Source of the DNA: Anaspis maculata
Lineage: Eukaryota; Arthropoda; Insecta; Coleoptera; Scraptiidae
Direction of reading: 5' to 3'
Length of the DNA stretch: 64,000 nucleotides
Assembly (NCBI GenBank): GCA_949128115.1
Contig: OX421963.1
Span: 83,089,602 to 83,153,601 of the forward strand
The translations under genes and the position numbers were made by a program. This document shows, piece by piece, positions 22,387-33,955 of the stretch; position 1 is the stretch's first letter; every line of letters starts with the position of its first letter. The notes beneath the pieces were generated by a model. That model saw nothing but the letters and a program-made list of their open reading frames with translations. It had not been told where the DNA came from and ran no database searches.

Positions 22387-23568
22387 GGTTGGGTGTACCT
22401 AGTAGTGAGGTACTGCAAAAAAATGTGAAGTTTGCCCCCTCCTGATCCGCAAGAAATTTTTTTTGAATTTTTTCAACTCTTCCTGGGAAAACATTGAACC
22501 CTCGAAACGGTTTTTTGGGTTTTCGTCTAGCTGTGTTAATCACAGGGTGATCTCAAAAAAGTGATATTTTATAGGCTTTCAATGATAACTTCTTTCATCG
22601 TTGTCCGATTTTAGACATCTTCAGCTCAAATTGAAGCTGAAACTTCAGCCGAGAACGCTGTGAGGTCAAAACTTATTGAAGACAATAATTTATTATAAGG
22701 GGACGTATCAGAGATGACCCGAATGCGAAACAGCTTCCTAGTAAGTATCTGTTTGATGAAAGACAAAAACAAATTGAAACTTGTCCTCAGAGGATCCGCT
22801 AATTCGACCATTTTGACCTGCTTCTCGCTTTAGTTGTCTAAGAAATGTCTGTGGTAGAATCAAGACTCAACTACGTGTTTTTGCGAAAAAATCGCATCTT
22901 TTCTTCATCTGAAGGCGGTCGTAACCCAAGTTACAAAATTCACAACAATTTAAAAAACTCTTTTTGGGGATAAAACACGTGTACCTGTCAGTTTTGTTTT
23001 GCGACTTGGGTTACGGCCGCTTACAGGTAAATAAGGGATGCGATTTTTTCGCGAAAACACGTAGTTAAGTTTTGGTTCTACCTCGGACATTTCTTGGACA
23101 ACTTGAGCAAAAAGCAGATCGAAATGGTCCGAATCAGCGGATCCTTTGAAGACACGCTTCAATTTGTTTTTAACTGTTCTTTAACGAACAGTTGGAAGCT
23201 GTTTTGCATTCGGGTCACGTCTGACCCGTCCTCTTATTAAATATAAATATAAAAAAAACAATTGAATATTGTTGTCTTCCATAAGTTTTGACCTCACACC
23301 TTTCTCGTCTGAAGTTTCATCTTCAATATGAACCAATGATGTTTAAAATCGGATAACAATGAACGAAGTTACCATTGAAAGCCTAGAATATCACTCTTTT
23401 GAGATCACCCTGTAACTAACAAAGATAAACGAAAACCCAAAAAGCTGTTTCGAGGAATGGGTTCAATGTTTTTCCCAGAACAAGTTGAAAAATTCAATTT
23501 TTTTTTTCGCGGATCGGGAGGGGTGCAAACTTTATATTTTTTCAGTACCTTACTACTTCACCCTGTAT
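22387..23568. mobile_element. 1.2-kb near-complete palindrome (CAGGGTG-type foldback element)
   Basis: The two arms (about 22387-22940 and 22990-23568) are inverted copies along nearly their whole length, leaving a loop of roughly 50 bp. Landmarks in both arms include GGTACTG near the tip, GTTTGC next to CCCCTCC, the box CAGGGTGATCTC (22544) with its inverse GAGATCACCCTG (23401), and GGCTTTCAATG. The right tip ends in ACCCTGTATAA; the left tip is eroded. There is no transposase. A transcript would fold into a very long hairpin. Confidence 0.8.
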
Positions 23569-24028
23569 AAATAATATGACAAGCTTGCAACAAGAATGAA
23601 TTCTATCATGCTATAGTCTAAGACATCATCTGTCCAGGAAAAAAAATCATTGCAATTCGGTTTTTTTCTCAAAAAATACGACCATTTTGATTTGACCAAT
23701 ACTTTTTGGTGTTCCACTTCAATTGTTGAGCATTGTATATGTATATAGTTCCAAGAAAATATGCTCCAGAGGTCATGTAGGGCGTGAGTTACACCATCCA
23801 GGAGAAGTACTTCCGAGAACTGCCAGGGATTAGTTAGGGTGTGGAAAGGTGTAAGGCAAAGGGAGAATGATGAGAGAACAGAGAACTGAAAAAGGATAAC
23901 GCATGAGTTTTGAAATGGAAAACTCTCTTCCCGTTTTGGCGCAGATATGCCAATGCCCTACAACAGTAATTTGCTTCTGAAATAATGTCACAATCCTCTG
24001 CGTGCACGCATCGGGAATATCCAGGAAC

Positions 24029-24264
24029 CAGGGTCAGATTAGGCCTTATTTGGGCCTTGGGCTATAACACTTTCAGCGCCCCCCACCAGCGACAAAGGCA
24101 TACATCTTATTCCGTCTCCAATTACAAACTATCTGATTTCAGAGAATTGCAGTCGGGCCGCGTATTCCATATTATGCAAACGACTGAAAAAAAGTGAGAA
24201 CCATATTCAAGGGCTCCGGGCTCTGGGCTATAGCCTAATCAGCCTTACGGTTAATCCGGCTCTG
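24029..24264. mobile_element. hAT-type MITE with perfect 8-bp target duplication
   Basis: Flanked by CCAGGAAC at 24021-24028 and again at 24265-24272. Left tip CAGGGTCAGATTAGGC; inverted right tip CAGAGCCGGATTAACC. A further inverted pair, TTGGGCTATAACAC / GGGCTATAGCC, lies inside. The 236 bp has no coding capacity. Confidence 0.88.
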
Positions 24265-27200
24265 CCAGGAACCGCAGTTTTTGCGAAGGTTTCTCATAAC
24301 ACATCATCTGAAGTGCACTCGCGGTAACCCCGCTAACTTGGATTTCAATAAATAGATGCATTAAATACTTATCAAGTCATTGACTGAACATTGAATAGTG
24401 AATTACTGACTGCTTTGAATTCTTGCATGGAAAACTCTAGCCAGCTTTGCAGCGTACGCGAGCGTTGAAGTCTCCAATGCAACCATCATCATCAGCTGGA
24501 AATTCCTGCAATGCTCCACGAGTCGCCAGACTACTTCACATACCGAAGCCCCCATTGAAGCGGACAATAAGAGTGCTCCTCTTTTGCTCTTGTATGAGAA
24601 AACTGCAAGAGCTTCTAGTTTGGTATACCTCACACTAATATAAGATATATCGAAATGCGTAGGAGGTGGCTCAACATTTTAACGATTTCCGAAGACTGGT
24701 AGCTCTCGACTTCTAGAGCAGCATCCCAGATGTCCGACTCTCATCCATACCTAATGTTATGCAAATCCCCAAGTCAGAACCAATTTGTGGAACGATGTTT
24801 ACACATTAAAAATTAACAGTTTATGGTTATTACATTATATAAGCCAAATAATTCACCGAGACATTTACTGCGGACACCTATTTAAGGCAGCATTCCTTGA
24901 AGCCCGCTCTTGCACCTCTCTTCTCATTATTGATTTTCACTGTAGGTATACTGATGGGTACTAACAATGCGTGATTTACGGGTGCCTCTAATAACACACC
25001 TCGGGGCTTCGGCCTAGCGAGATGTGATGCGATGAGGCATTGCCGTGGCATAGTAGCTGGTATAGAAGCACTATATAGGAGCATCAGCTTGTATCATCGG
25101 ATACAATGTTTGGTGGTGAAGGTCGAAACCGTTGGATTGTTCTATAATAATCGTAAACCGGGAAAAAATATTGGGACGTTAAAAAAACGACGAGAGGCGA
25201 GTGGGTTTTATGTGTGCTTGGCTTTGCGGTCGTAAGAGCATAACCGTTTTGTTCAAAGGGGGCTATAAAGGGAGCTGGTACACTTGTTGTCGACTTGTAG
25301 AATGCGTGTAATCCCGGACTTAATTCTCTCTCGCGTGCGTGCTGCTTAGCTCACAATATTTGCATAAATGTAGAACGCGCTTTATATATTTATATTGGAA
25401 ACAGAAAGGTACTTTCGGAAGGGTTCGGATGTAGTACACAAGGTGGCGAAAAACTATACATATTGACACCACGGCGTGGCTAGATCTTATCGGGCCTATA
25501 GGATCTCTGCTTAAAGGTTCGTGTAATGACCGCTATCTCGGAGAACGTGTACACGGTGTTAATTGTGTCCGTTCTGCGGCAATATCGCAGGCACGTATGG
25601 TATATTCAAATGGAGATAATACGTATGTGCAATTTGTGAACGCATCTTGTATGTGATGGCCGCTGATAAAAATTTACGGTAGGTCAATGAATTCCCACGA
25701 AGTGATTCCGCCTAAGTATGGTGCTTTTTTCGTGTGGCCGCGACGCACGGTATACCGAAGAGGTTTACAATGGATAATTATTGCGGTTCTAACGACACCA
25801 TTTTTGCTATGCTATACCTATAGGCAGGTATAAGAGGTACCTACAGAAAAAAATAACATCAGCGCTGGAGTACTTGAGAGACACAAACACTTTCATCACG
25901 AATTTCACCGATTTTGTCTTGTTGCGGTAGAGTTGTCATTATAAAGTACCTGTACCTACGGTTGGGAATTTCCATAGCTACTTGGTGAACGAAAAAATCG
26001 TATGAGGAGTGGCGGTTTGCGGTTGAAGTGCCATGGATGGGAAAAAATGACTTGTATAAACAAAACGTGTCATCTAGATCGTTTGTTGATGCGTTTCGTG
26101 GTATAATGTGCACATCTTATTATGCGAAATGTTTGAATTTATACATTCACACGTCTGTAGAGCTACCATGAGTTAGTATTTCGCTCTAAATAAACGCAGG
26201 AGCCAATGAATTGAGGATAATCCCAAAACAATATTGATTCAAACTGCTCCAATCGAAGGAAAATTCCGAAATTACCAAAAATTACGATTCAACTTTCCAC
26301 ACGATAATATTGCGAAAATGTGGAATAGTAATGAAGCTCATAACTTACTTATAAAAGTTCACCTGTTTCTGACATACGCAGGTATCCGAGCCTTATTAGT
26401 ATCAATGGAAACTTACCGTCAGGAAACAATAATTCGCATTTCCCCTATACATTTTTCAAGAAAAATTTGAATATTTTTCGATTTCGCCAAAGCCCGCTCG
26501 ACAGATGTTCGTAGGTAGGTACGTATATCGTTTATGTCAAGCGAAAAATTGAATTATGCCTAAATACTTTTACCGTATACGCTTGATGTATGCGGCTGTT
26601 GACAAGAGAGGCTTTTAATTGGACGTCTCGCCGTGTTATCTTAATGCATCTTGGCTTCTACATGATTTATCCCCGTCAATTATTTATGGTAAATAATTCA
26701 TGGGAGGGAGACTTGTCCATATTTGTACGAATATACAGCTCTGTTTTACTTTCCCGCAAAAAACGTACACCTATACCTGCGATTTGTATCGGTTGCATCG
26801 CATATTAATTGGATCTACCTGCACCTACAGATTTGCTACTACTTGTCGATATATAGACCGTGCAAGGTGAGTTCCTCTTATTCGCGGAATCCTCTCCGGG
26901 GAACCGGCGTAATGGCGTTAGATTTTCTCAAAGCGCTGCAGCGAAAAAAATGTGTTAGATTTTCTTGCAAAGCGCAGAGTCAAAGAAACAGTACATTTAT
27001 ACTGCTCTCGGATGCACAATCAGTTTTCTGGGCGATCTCCCCGGAGGATTCGGATCGTCGATGTTGTGATTCTTCAGCGCTTCCTTCTCGGTAATGCCGT
27101 TCTTCAAACGGCAAAGTTCTGAAAACCGGCCGCTCTTCTACACCGGCGGTGGCACACGTTCTTTCTGCACATGATGGACGACATTATCATTACCGTTTCC

Positions 27201-27442
27201 AAACATTATTGTCATAAAAATCACTACATGTTCGACATAGTACCTGAGTACCTAGTTCTACGTAACTTTTTTTCCAAAATAGTATCAAGTAGAAGTAATG
27301 ACGTTTTGCATCTTATCGGGCGTTGCATTCCTTTAACGATATACGTGTGGCCGAAAAGTGTTTTTTTTTGCGCTTCAGGGGATTTAATATGGCGCCCCAG
27401 CTATGATGTAAAGTATACTTTATCAACCTATAGGTACTCATA
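24265..27442. other. Unrecognised, low-repeat DNA; possible regulatory sequence
   Basis: About 3.2 kb without transposon signatures or a credible exon. A TATA-like GGCTATAAAGGGAGC lies at about 25262-25276. Homeodomain- and Caudal-type core strings (TAATTA, TTTATGG, ATTTATGG) are scattered around 26,600-26,700. Short frames on both strands match no family. Confidence 0.3.
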
Positions 27443-27884
27443 CCGGGTGGCCCAACGAAAACAAAACAGACAGGTTTTAGGGCACTTTACCTCATTTGTC
27501 TGTATACTGTAATATGTTTACTAGAGGGACATAAGCCCCGTCATGGGTTCGGCAACTTCGAGCCAGCCTTCTGGAAGGGATTGTTACCCTTCAAAAACAC
27601 TGAAATTAGCAATATCTTGAAAAATTTGCATCAAATAAAAAAAAAATCAAACCGCTGAAAAGACAATTGAACCAGGTTTAAAATGATGAGTCACTCGACC
27701 CCAATTGTCATCCAAAATTTTCCAAGCGGCTGCCAGCCTGACTACGGTGGTGGAGCTTCATGGTTGAATTAAAAGCAGTTGAACGTCCCCCTTGAGAATA
27801 AAGTTGACCTGTCCGGGCTTATTTCGAAAAAATGAGAGGAAATGCCCGAAAATCTATCTGTTTTGTTTTCGTTGGGCTACCCTG
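27443..27884. mobile_element. CAGGGTG-type MITE (~442 bp)
   Basis: Left tip CCGGGTGGCCCAACGAAAAC and inverted right tip CAGGGTAGCCCAACGAAAAC continue as AAAACAGA in both. Outer TA dinucleotides are present on both sides. No transposase. Confidence 0.82.
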
Positions 27885-29015
27885 TATAGGTAACATACTA
27901 ATTTCAGTTTCAAATGAAGATGCACGATAGCGGAACACCCTTACAAATGCGTTTGTTTCTTTGGATTATGATATCTTCCAGAACGACGTTGTTCCAGCTC
28001 CAGACATCATAATCAACCGCCTGCCTATTTCTCACCTCTTTGGTGCACGCTGGTAGATACAAATGCACCGTCGCAAATCCCCCGACATACCGGGCGTGCA
28101 CAAACACGGGAACGTGACGCATGACCATTATATTGAGTTAATTTAATAAGATGGCAGTTCTAGCGTCCACTCTGCATGCCATAAATTGCAAGCGTTATAG
28201 CCTGAGCTTTTAACAATGTGTCACAACATCGGACGATTAGGACAAATCGCACAATTTGCCGTGATATACGGCCATAATTGCGGCGGATTTATCCATACAC
28301 AGAGTCACACCGAGCCATGGCACCAGTCTCACATTTCACCCCGATAAATCACGGATTATATGCTTAGTTTTTCCTCCTCTATATCTTCCCGTTTTGTTAC
28401 ATTGTCCGAAAGGCACAGCAGCAGCAGCGAAGAATACACCGGCGTGATTAACTACCTGTTCTACGCGCGGAATATTTCTTAATTAAACTGTTTATATAGG
28501 TGTGCACATACACATCCACCGCATGAATCACTCGAGGATGATAAATTGGATCTAAGGTGCCCCATTATCGCAAATTGATTTATCATTTTCATAAATCAGG
28601 ATTTGGGCAAGGAATAATTTCTCTTGCGAGTCCCTAGTGTATTTAATAACACAAAGCGGTGGTTTCGTGAGGTAAAAGTAAACTTTTTAGCAATTTAAAT
28701 TGTCTCTCCGACAATTTCGACTGCTTCTCTCAATTTCCAGAACCAAAATCAACGGCGCAGGCAGTAATTACATGCTGTTTGTCGACGATCGGCGCATCCA
28801 CCATTTTTAAATAGAGCGAGAGGTTCGTTGTTAATCGCCTGTTGGAGTCTCCATGTGACATTTTATTCATTGCAAAGTTTTGTAATAAGGACCACTACTG
28901 TGTGATCGAATAATATTCTGATGGCTGCGGAGCACAACACAATCATGGAAGAACCATAACCGAGAATTGCAGCTCAAAGCTCATTGATACCGAAGTTTCG
29001 TTAGAGGTTCCATAT
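27885..29015. other. Unrecognised, low-repeat DNA
   Basis: No gene or transposon was recognised. A run of four GCA triplets (CAGCAGCAGCAG) is near 28,420. The rest is unique-looking AT-rich sequence. Confidence 0.3.
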
Positions 29016-29215
29016 TATTATGTTCTTCACCGAGAGGGCCAATTTCACAACAGGATGCCACTCTTCCTCGCGGAACCAGTAACTTGCTACCTGCAACTGC
29101 TAACTGTTAAGGCGATTCATTAACAGGGCGATTCACCGGCAGGAATCTTCACCGACAGACCAAATGCCCCTTTGCCGGCTCTTCATTTCACCGAGAGCAG
29201 GCTATCAAATTCACC
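29016..29215. repeat. Short degenerate TTCACCG repeat cluster
   Basis: The string TTCACCG recurs about six times (for example TTCACCGAGAG twice, ATTCACCGGCAGG, TTCACCGACAG, ATTCACCGTTACG) at uneven 20-40-base intervals. It resembles the other decayed minisatellites in the window but has its own core. Confidence 0.5.
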
Positions 29216-29520
29216 GTTACGCCAACTTCTTGCCAGGAGGATTGGTTCTCAATTTGTTATTCTTCCGTTTTCGAAGCTTATGTCGATTTTGTTTCTTTCA
29301 TTTTTTTGAAAAACTTCAGCTGCACGACTAATTTTTAACCTGTGCTACGCTTCTATGGAACATTCTCTGGAATGCAGATTGAAGCCGCGTATCAGCTCAC
29401 TGAAATGTACAGGCTGGCCCAGCAAGAAGATTTCAACCCGCACTTTTAGAGAGAAAACGGGCGATAAAAAAAAACGAGACAGGTCGATTTATTTCCGAGG
29501 AAGGACATTTTAATAGGCTC

Positions 29521-29666
29521 ACCTCGGGTTCCACCAAAATTTTAAGAGCAGATTGAATCTATCATGCTGATAGTTGCTATGCACCAGCCAATAGGATGAC
29601 CAGTTGCTTAGTTACTATCAGAGTGATAAAGTTATCGCGTTGATAAATGTTTGGTGGAACCCGAGG
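29521..29666. mobile_element. 146-bp foldback MITE with 18-bp perfect tips
   Basis: ACCTCGGGTTCCACCAAA at the left end is exactly inverted at the right end. The target duplication is not obvious. It is nested in the decayed mariner-like transposon. Confidence 0.7.
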
Positions 29667-29862
29667 TCAGCGAGATTGCTACCCTTAAAAAAATGCCAAC
29701 AGAGATCTAGTGATATGTTCTTCTAAAGAGTTTTGAATTACCTACCTGACTGCCAAGCTTTTTCTTATTTGAGAGTAGATATGTTGTTTCAAAATTCTAA
29801 CAAAAATTATTGGGGGATGAAAAAATGGAATGCTCTATAGCTAGGATTATCTATTATTTTAT

Positions 29863-30090
29863 TAAATATCCAAAATTTCCTCCTTCGACCTCCATACAAT
29901 AATAAAGTACTTGTTTAAAATTGGCACGGAGATAACGTTACATTTTCGGTGTAACATACTTCACGGCATTCCTCTGGAATTCTTCAACGAAGTTCTTCCA
30001 GAGACTCAGCTTTTCTGGCTAAAATTTTAGTTCTCAAATTGCCCATACAAAAAAAGTTGGGTCAGATCGGGCGATCTTGCTGGCCATTTC
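29863..30090 (-). pseudogene. Transposase C-terminal fragment (mariner/Tc1-like)
   Basis: Minus-strand translation gives WPARSPDLT, the conserved block around the third catalytic position of mariner/Tc1-type DDE transposases. After a frameshift, NFVEEFQRNAVKYVTPKM follows, then a stop, and then YLRANFKQVLYYCMEVEGGN, close to the usual C-terminal 'CIE..GGHFEHL' ending. Part of the catalytic block just after SPDLT is disrupted. It cannot make a working enzyme, but it may represent the type of element that once mobilised the TA-flanked MITEs nearby. Confidence 0.65.
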
Positions 30091-30110
30091 ATTCATCAGG
30101 AGTTCGGTGA

Positions 30111-30394
30111 GCTTAATAGAAGAAAATCGCCTAATATGAGGATGGTTCTTCATATGGGTTACCTAAATTTCTACGTTATCTTTGTAGTTCCATTGATGGT
30201 CAGTATGTACAAACAATGCTTCCACGGTATAAAGTTATGTGACGTTGTTTGTTGTTTACATGTCAAAGCGAACTCCACTAAGTGGGAAAAGTAGCCTTCA
30301 CATTTCTGCTCCCTGCGCATAGTTTTTGGTACCGAGCCCTTACCGTGAGTTTTATGAATTTCGTTTTTTTGCTGACATTTTTAATCAAAAGACG
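30111..30394. other. Spacer between transposon relic and array 1
   Basis: No gene or repeat was recognised. Confidence 0.35.
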
Positions 30395-30689
30395 TTTAAG
30401 AGACATGGGCGCCCTCAGAGAGCAACTAGGGCAACAAGGGGGCCCACTGGAATTCTGAAAGCTATGAAAAACATTAGGGGGCTCGTCAGAGCTCCAAATG
30501 ATATATTAGGGCACAAGTGGGGCCCGATGGAGCTTCACGAGCTACGGAGAAATGCTAAGAGACTCGGCAGGAATTCAAATGATATAGACGACACAATGGA
30601 GCCCGACGGAGTTCTGTTTAACAAAAGGAGGCAAGCGGAGCTTACTGGTACCCTGAAAGTCATGAAAAAGACATGAAGGGACTAATTAG

Positions 30690-31287
30690 CAAAGGTGGGC
30701 ACCGGTTACAAAAAAGGTTACTTCGATAAACGTTAAATAGTTAACAAAAAAGTCAACTTAGTTAATCGTTGATCAGTTATTTGATTGAAAACGTAACGGA
30801 AGTTGACGTTAGACCATTACGTTAATTCTTTATTTTGTAAACCAAAATAATCATCTCTCAGATCACCCAAACACCACCATGAACGCGACCAAAGTATAAT
30901 ACCTACCCTACACCCTACACCAGTATACCCAACTAAACTGAGCCAAAATTGAAGTGAACCACCCCAAAATTTTGCCTCGGTTACCTCAATAAGGATGACT
31001 TGAGAGACTGATTCTGAAAATGTTTGTGCTGGTCGATAGATAATCTTTACAGATGGTGGTGTAGTTGAAAACTTCAATCTTCCAGACTTCTTCTATTTCG
31101 GGTTTTAAAAACAAATATGGCTGAACAAGTGACCGTTAACAGACTTGAGTTAGCGGGAGTTGAATGTAACGGAAGTTACTTAGTCCGTTAATAATTTTTC
31201 AATTCAACTTGAAAGTTAGATCGTTAACAAAAAAGTTAACTTCGTCAATTAACGATTAACGGATTAACGCTTTGGTCCCCAGCTTTG
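30690..31287. mobile_element. hAT-type non-autonomous element in array 1
   Basis: Left tip CAAAGGTGGGCACCGGTTAC; inverted right tip CAAAGCTGGGGACCAAAGCG. The flanking 8-mers are CTAATTAG (30682-30689) and CTGACTAG (31288-31295), two mismatches apart, consistent with an aged hAT duplication. GTTAAC-rich inner arms (AGTTAACAAAAAAGTCAACTT and its inverse) are characteristic of GGTGGGCA-type hAT derivatives. No transposase. Confidence 0.8.
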
Positions 31288-31746
31288 CTGACTAGAACTA
31301 CACTTGCAGACACAAGGGGGCCAACAAGCGTCGGAATATTATACGAAGACACAAAAGACTCACTAATGCTCCGACCGATAGGACTCCAAATGACATGACG
31401 GCACAAGGGTGCTCCGAAAGTAACCGAAAATACAAGGGGACTCAGCAGGTCCTCAAATTACATTGAAGACACAAAAAGGGAGCCCAATGAAGCTCGGGAT
31501 AATACAAGATAATAAAAGGGGACTCAATCAAGTTCTGAACGCCATGAAACACAAAAGGGCATTTGGGGACGCAACAGGACCCGATAGGAGGCTGAATATT
31601 ACCATGAAGGCGCAAGGGGTTCACTAGTGCTTCGAAAGCCCCGGAAAAATAGAAAGGGCTCAACAGTCAATATCAGTGTCTTTAATATCAATCGATATTA
31701 GAGACACAATAAGAGGGCCTATACTGAAGATCTGTATAACAAAATA

Positions 31747-33032
31747 AACTGCTCAACATTTGAAATGTCGGTATCAAAGATTTTGCCCTTTTTCCAAATG
31801 GTGTAACTTTGGACTGTCTCAACCGATTCCGGTTTTGTTTTCACGGTTGCTTAGATACATTTTTCAGCAATCTACTCCGTTGGCGAGAGTTTTCCATTTA
31901 TCAAAATCATATTTGTTACAGGGTGGAAAGTGAAGCATTGCAAAATTGTGCTTATTTTAATAGGTCCCTGTTCTTGTGAACAATTTTTTTTCAAATTCTA
32001 ACGATATAATCATGGAGCCTGATGTCTTGTCTCGAAGCAATTTTCGAATTTTCCAGATCAAAAGTTTAACAATGATGATATGATTTTTTTCGTAAAAGTT
32101 GCATTTTAGACATTTTAAAAAAATTAGAAATTGAGTTTTTTTTGAAACATATTCAAACTGAAATTTTAGAGTGTGTTTATGAACCAACAAAACATCTACA
32201 TTTTCAATTCGAGGTTCTTACCTCGGTCCGTATGTGAAAAGTTCCGATATTGATACAATGCGATAAGTGCGCCCTCTAATGGCGGATTCCAACCAAAATC
32301 ACACAAGCTTATTAAACGCCTATACCATGGCTGCATACCAAATTTTAGCTCAATTGGATGGACCGTTTGGGAGTTATCATGGACGATTACACAGAGTTAG
32401 ACACACAGACAGGCAGACAGACTGACTTTGATCTGAAAATTGTCTAAATAAATCGATTAGATGGACGTTAAAAAGGAGTTATTCTTCGAAATCCTAAATT
32501 AATTTTTTTGCGCGTTTACAATATTTTTCTTTCCATTCGAGAGCGCGAACCGGGAAAGTAAAATGGAGGTTTCTGAGAGCGCAGCAGTTTTCAACAGTTC
32601 AAGCAACAAGCATGCAAAATTACTGGTTCCTATCATCAAAAATGCGATGTTATAGCCAACCAAACTGACTAAAATGCAACTTTTACAAAAAAAATCATCT
32701 CATCATTGCTGGACTTCTGATCTGGAAAATTCAAAAATTATTTCGAGATAGGACATCAGGCTTTATGATTATATCGTTAGAATTCAGAAAAAAAATTGTT
32801 TTCAAAAATGGGGATCTATTGAACTGAGCACAATTTTGCAATGCTCCACATTCCACCCTGTAACGAATGTAATTGGAATGAGTCAAAAAATCTCGCCAGC
32901 CCAATAGATTGCTGGAAGATGTATCTGAACAACCGTGAAAACAAAATTGAAATCAGTTAAGACAATCCAAAGTTATACCGTTTTAAAAAAAGGCTAGATT
33001 TTCGATACCGACATTTCAAATGTTGAGCAGTT
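31747..33032. mobile_element. Element E1: long-terminal-inverted-repeat element of unknown class
   Basis: Starts AACTGCTCAACATTTG and ends with its inverse, with TA on both sides (31745-31746, 33033-33034). The arms of roughly 400 bp are inverted copies. Just inside the tip is a hairpin, ACATTT-G-AAATGT, followed by CGGTATC. A CAGGGTG box begins 172 bp from the left tip; its inverse ends 162 bp from the right tip. The inner arm segment GATGTCTTGTCTCGAA is shared with E2. No open frame encodes a transposase. The loop contains a further inserted sequence at about 32330-32440. Confidence 0.8.
32330..32440 (+). repeat. Dispersed motif ending in an ACAGACAGAC tract, in the loop of E1
   Basis: The string ACCAAATTTTAGCTCAATTG, a spacer, and GTTTGGGAGTTAT followed by ACACACAGACAGGCAGACAG match a sequence type often seen in arthropod dispersed repeats. 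The copy has no visible target duplication and no reading frame. Family name not assigned. Confidence 0.4.
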
Positions 33033-33475
33033 TAGGCTGATTGGTACGTATTTTCTCAAACTGCTTCAAACTGCACAAAAGACACAAGGAGGCCCAAATG
33101 GACGTCTGGATAGCACAAGAAGGCAACAGAGGGCTTGCTCTTGCTGTGATTCTGTTAGTCATGAACAAACCTAAAGGGCTAATTAGGCCGCCAAACTACA
33201 CTTGCGGACACAAGGGGCTCGATATATAGGGCTCCGAATATCACATGAAGGCAAAGGGGGCTAACCAGAGTTCCGGAAGCTCGGTGCACTACTAGAAGTG
33301 CGCGGAGTAATGCAAAGGGACTCACTAGAGGTTCAAAGACATTGAAAAAACAAGGGTGGCCAAAAGGGTTTCAAGTACTCAATACAGAAAGGAGGAGGGG
33401 CTCATTAGAACTTTGAAAGCAAAAGAAAACTAAACAAGTTTGTAAAGCCAAGGCAAGGGGCAAAAAAAAATTGCG

Positions 33476-33525
33476 ACGAATTGTCCGTGCGACGAATTGT
33501 CCGGCCACGACTGAAACGGTGAGAG
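33476..33525 (+). other. Array-junction motif, array 1
   Basis: GCGACGAATTGTCC occurs with GTGCGACGAATTGTCC directly after it, then GGCCACGAC, at the point where the array ends. Inverted or diverged forms of the same motif lie at about 56295-56335, 59467-59510, 59690-59735 and 63275-63350. Confidence 0.6.
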
Positions 33526-33739
33526 AACGGTAAGAGATGCATGGAAATCGTCAGGAATAAAGTTAAAAGGTATTCCGTAATCTATATAAAAAAATCCTTG
33601 AGGGCGTATGTCAAACTTCTTTAGTTCAACCGGTTATCGCGATCAAAGTTGCACGTTGGTCCAGTGAAATGGGAAAACTCCCCTCCTTGAATGCTGAGAA
33701 AACAACAAAAAATATCCAAATATTGTGAGCAACAAAGTT

Positions 33740-33955
33740 GTTATGTCATATACCCATATTTTTAGTTGAGCTGTAGAGCGCTATCAAAGTTGAGACACAT
33801 AACTCGTGACAATCAATCAAACAATCATCAAAACGTCGCGTCGTGGAAGTTTGGCTACATATGCGGTGCGTCACGAGTCCTTTGTCCTAACTTTTATAGC
33901 GCTCTGCAGCGAAACTAAAAAAATGAATATATGATATCACGGGACTTTTTATAGA
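33740..33955. repeat. Foldback repeat (~215 bp)
   Basis: Left arm ATATTTTTAGTTGAGCTGTA then GAGCGCTAT...AACTCGTGAC pairs with right arm GTCACGAGTCCTTTG...ATAGCGCTCTGCAG then CGAAACTAAAAAAATG. No gene; probably a short MITE, target duplication not defined. Confidence 0.6.

Larger units (their letters stand above)
29410..30110 (-). mobile_element. Decayed mariner/Tc1-like transposon
   Basis: The left tip CAGGCTGGCCCAGC (29410, preceded by TA) resembles the tip of the MITE at 27443. The minus strand from 30090 to 29863 encodes a recognisable transposase C-terminus. The right tip was not located, and the central part of the transposase is absent or unrecognisable. A smaller MITE is nested at 29521-29666. 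Confidence 0.65.
30395..33475 (-). repeat. Degenerate A-B dimer array 1 (~41/82 bp), with two insertions
   Basis: Repeat segments at 30395-30681, 31296-31744 and 33035-33475 are the inverted form of the repeats at 56-59 and 62.6-64 kb. On the plus strand, A units carry GCTCCAAATGA(T/C)AT next to CACAAGGGGGC; B units carry TTCTGAAAGC(T/C)ATGAAAAA. Units are about 41 bp, alternate A-B, and differ strongly from each other. The segments were one array before a hAT element (30690-31287) and element E1 (31747-33032) entered it. The plus strand is purine-rich, leaving several frames open by composition. Confidence 0.8.
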
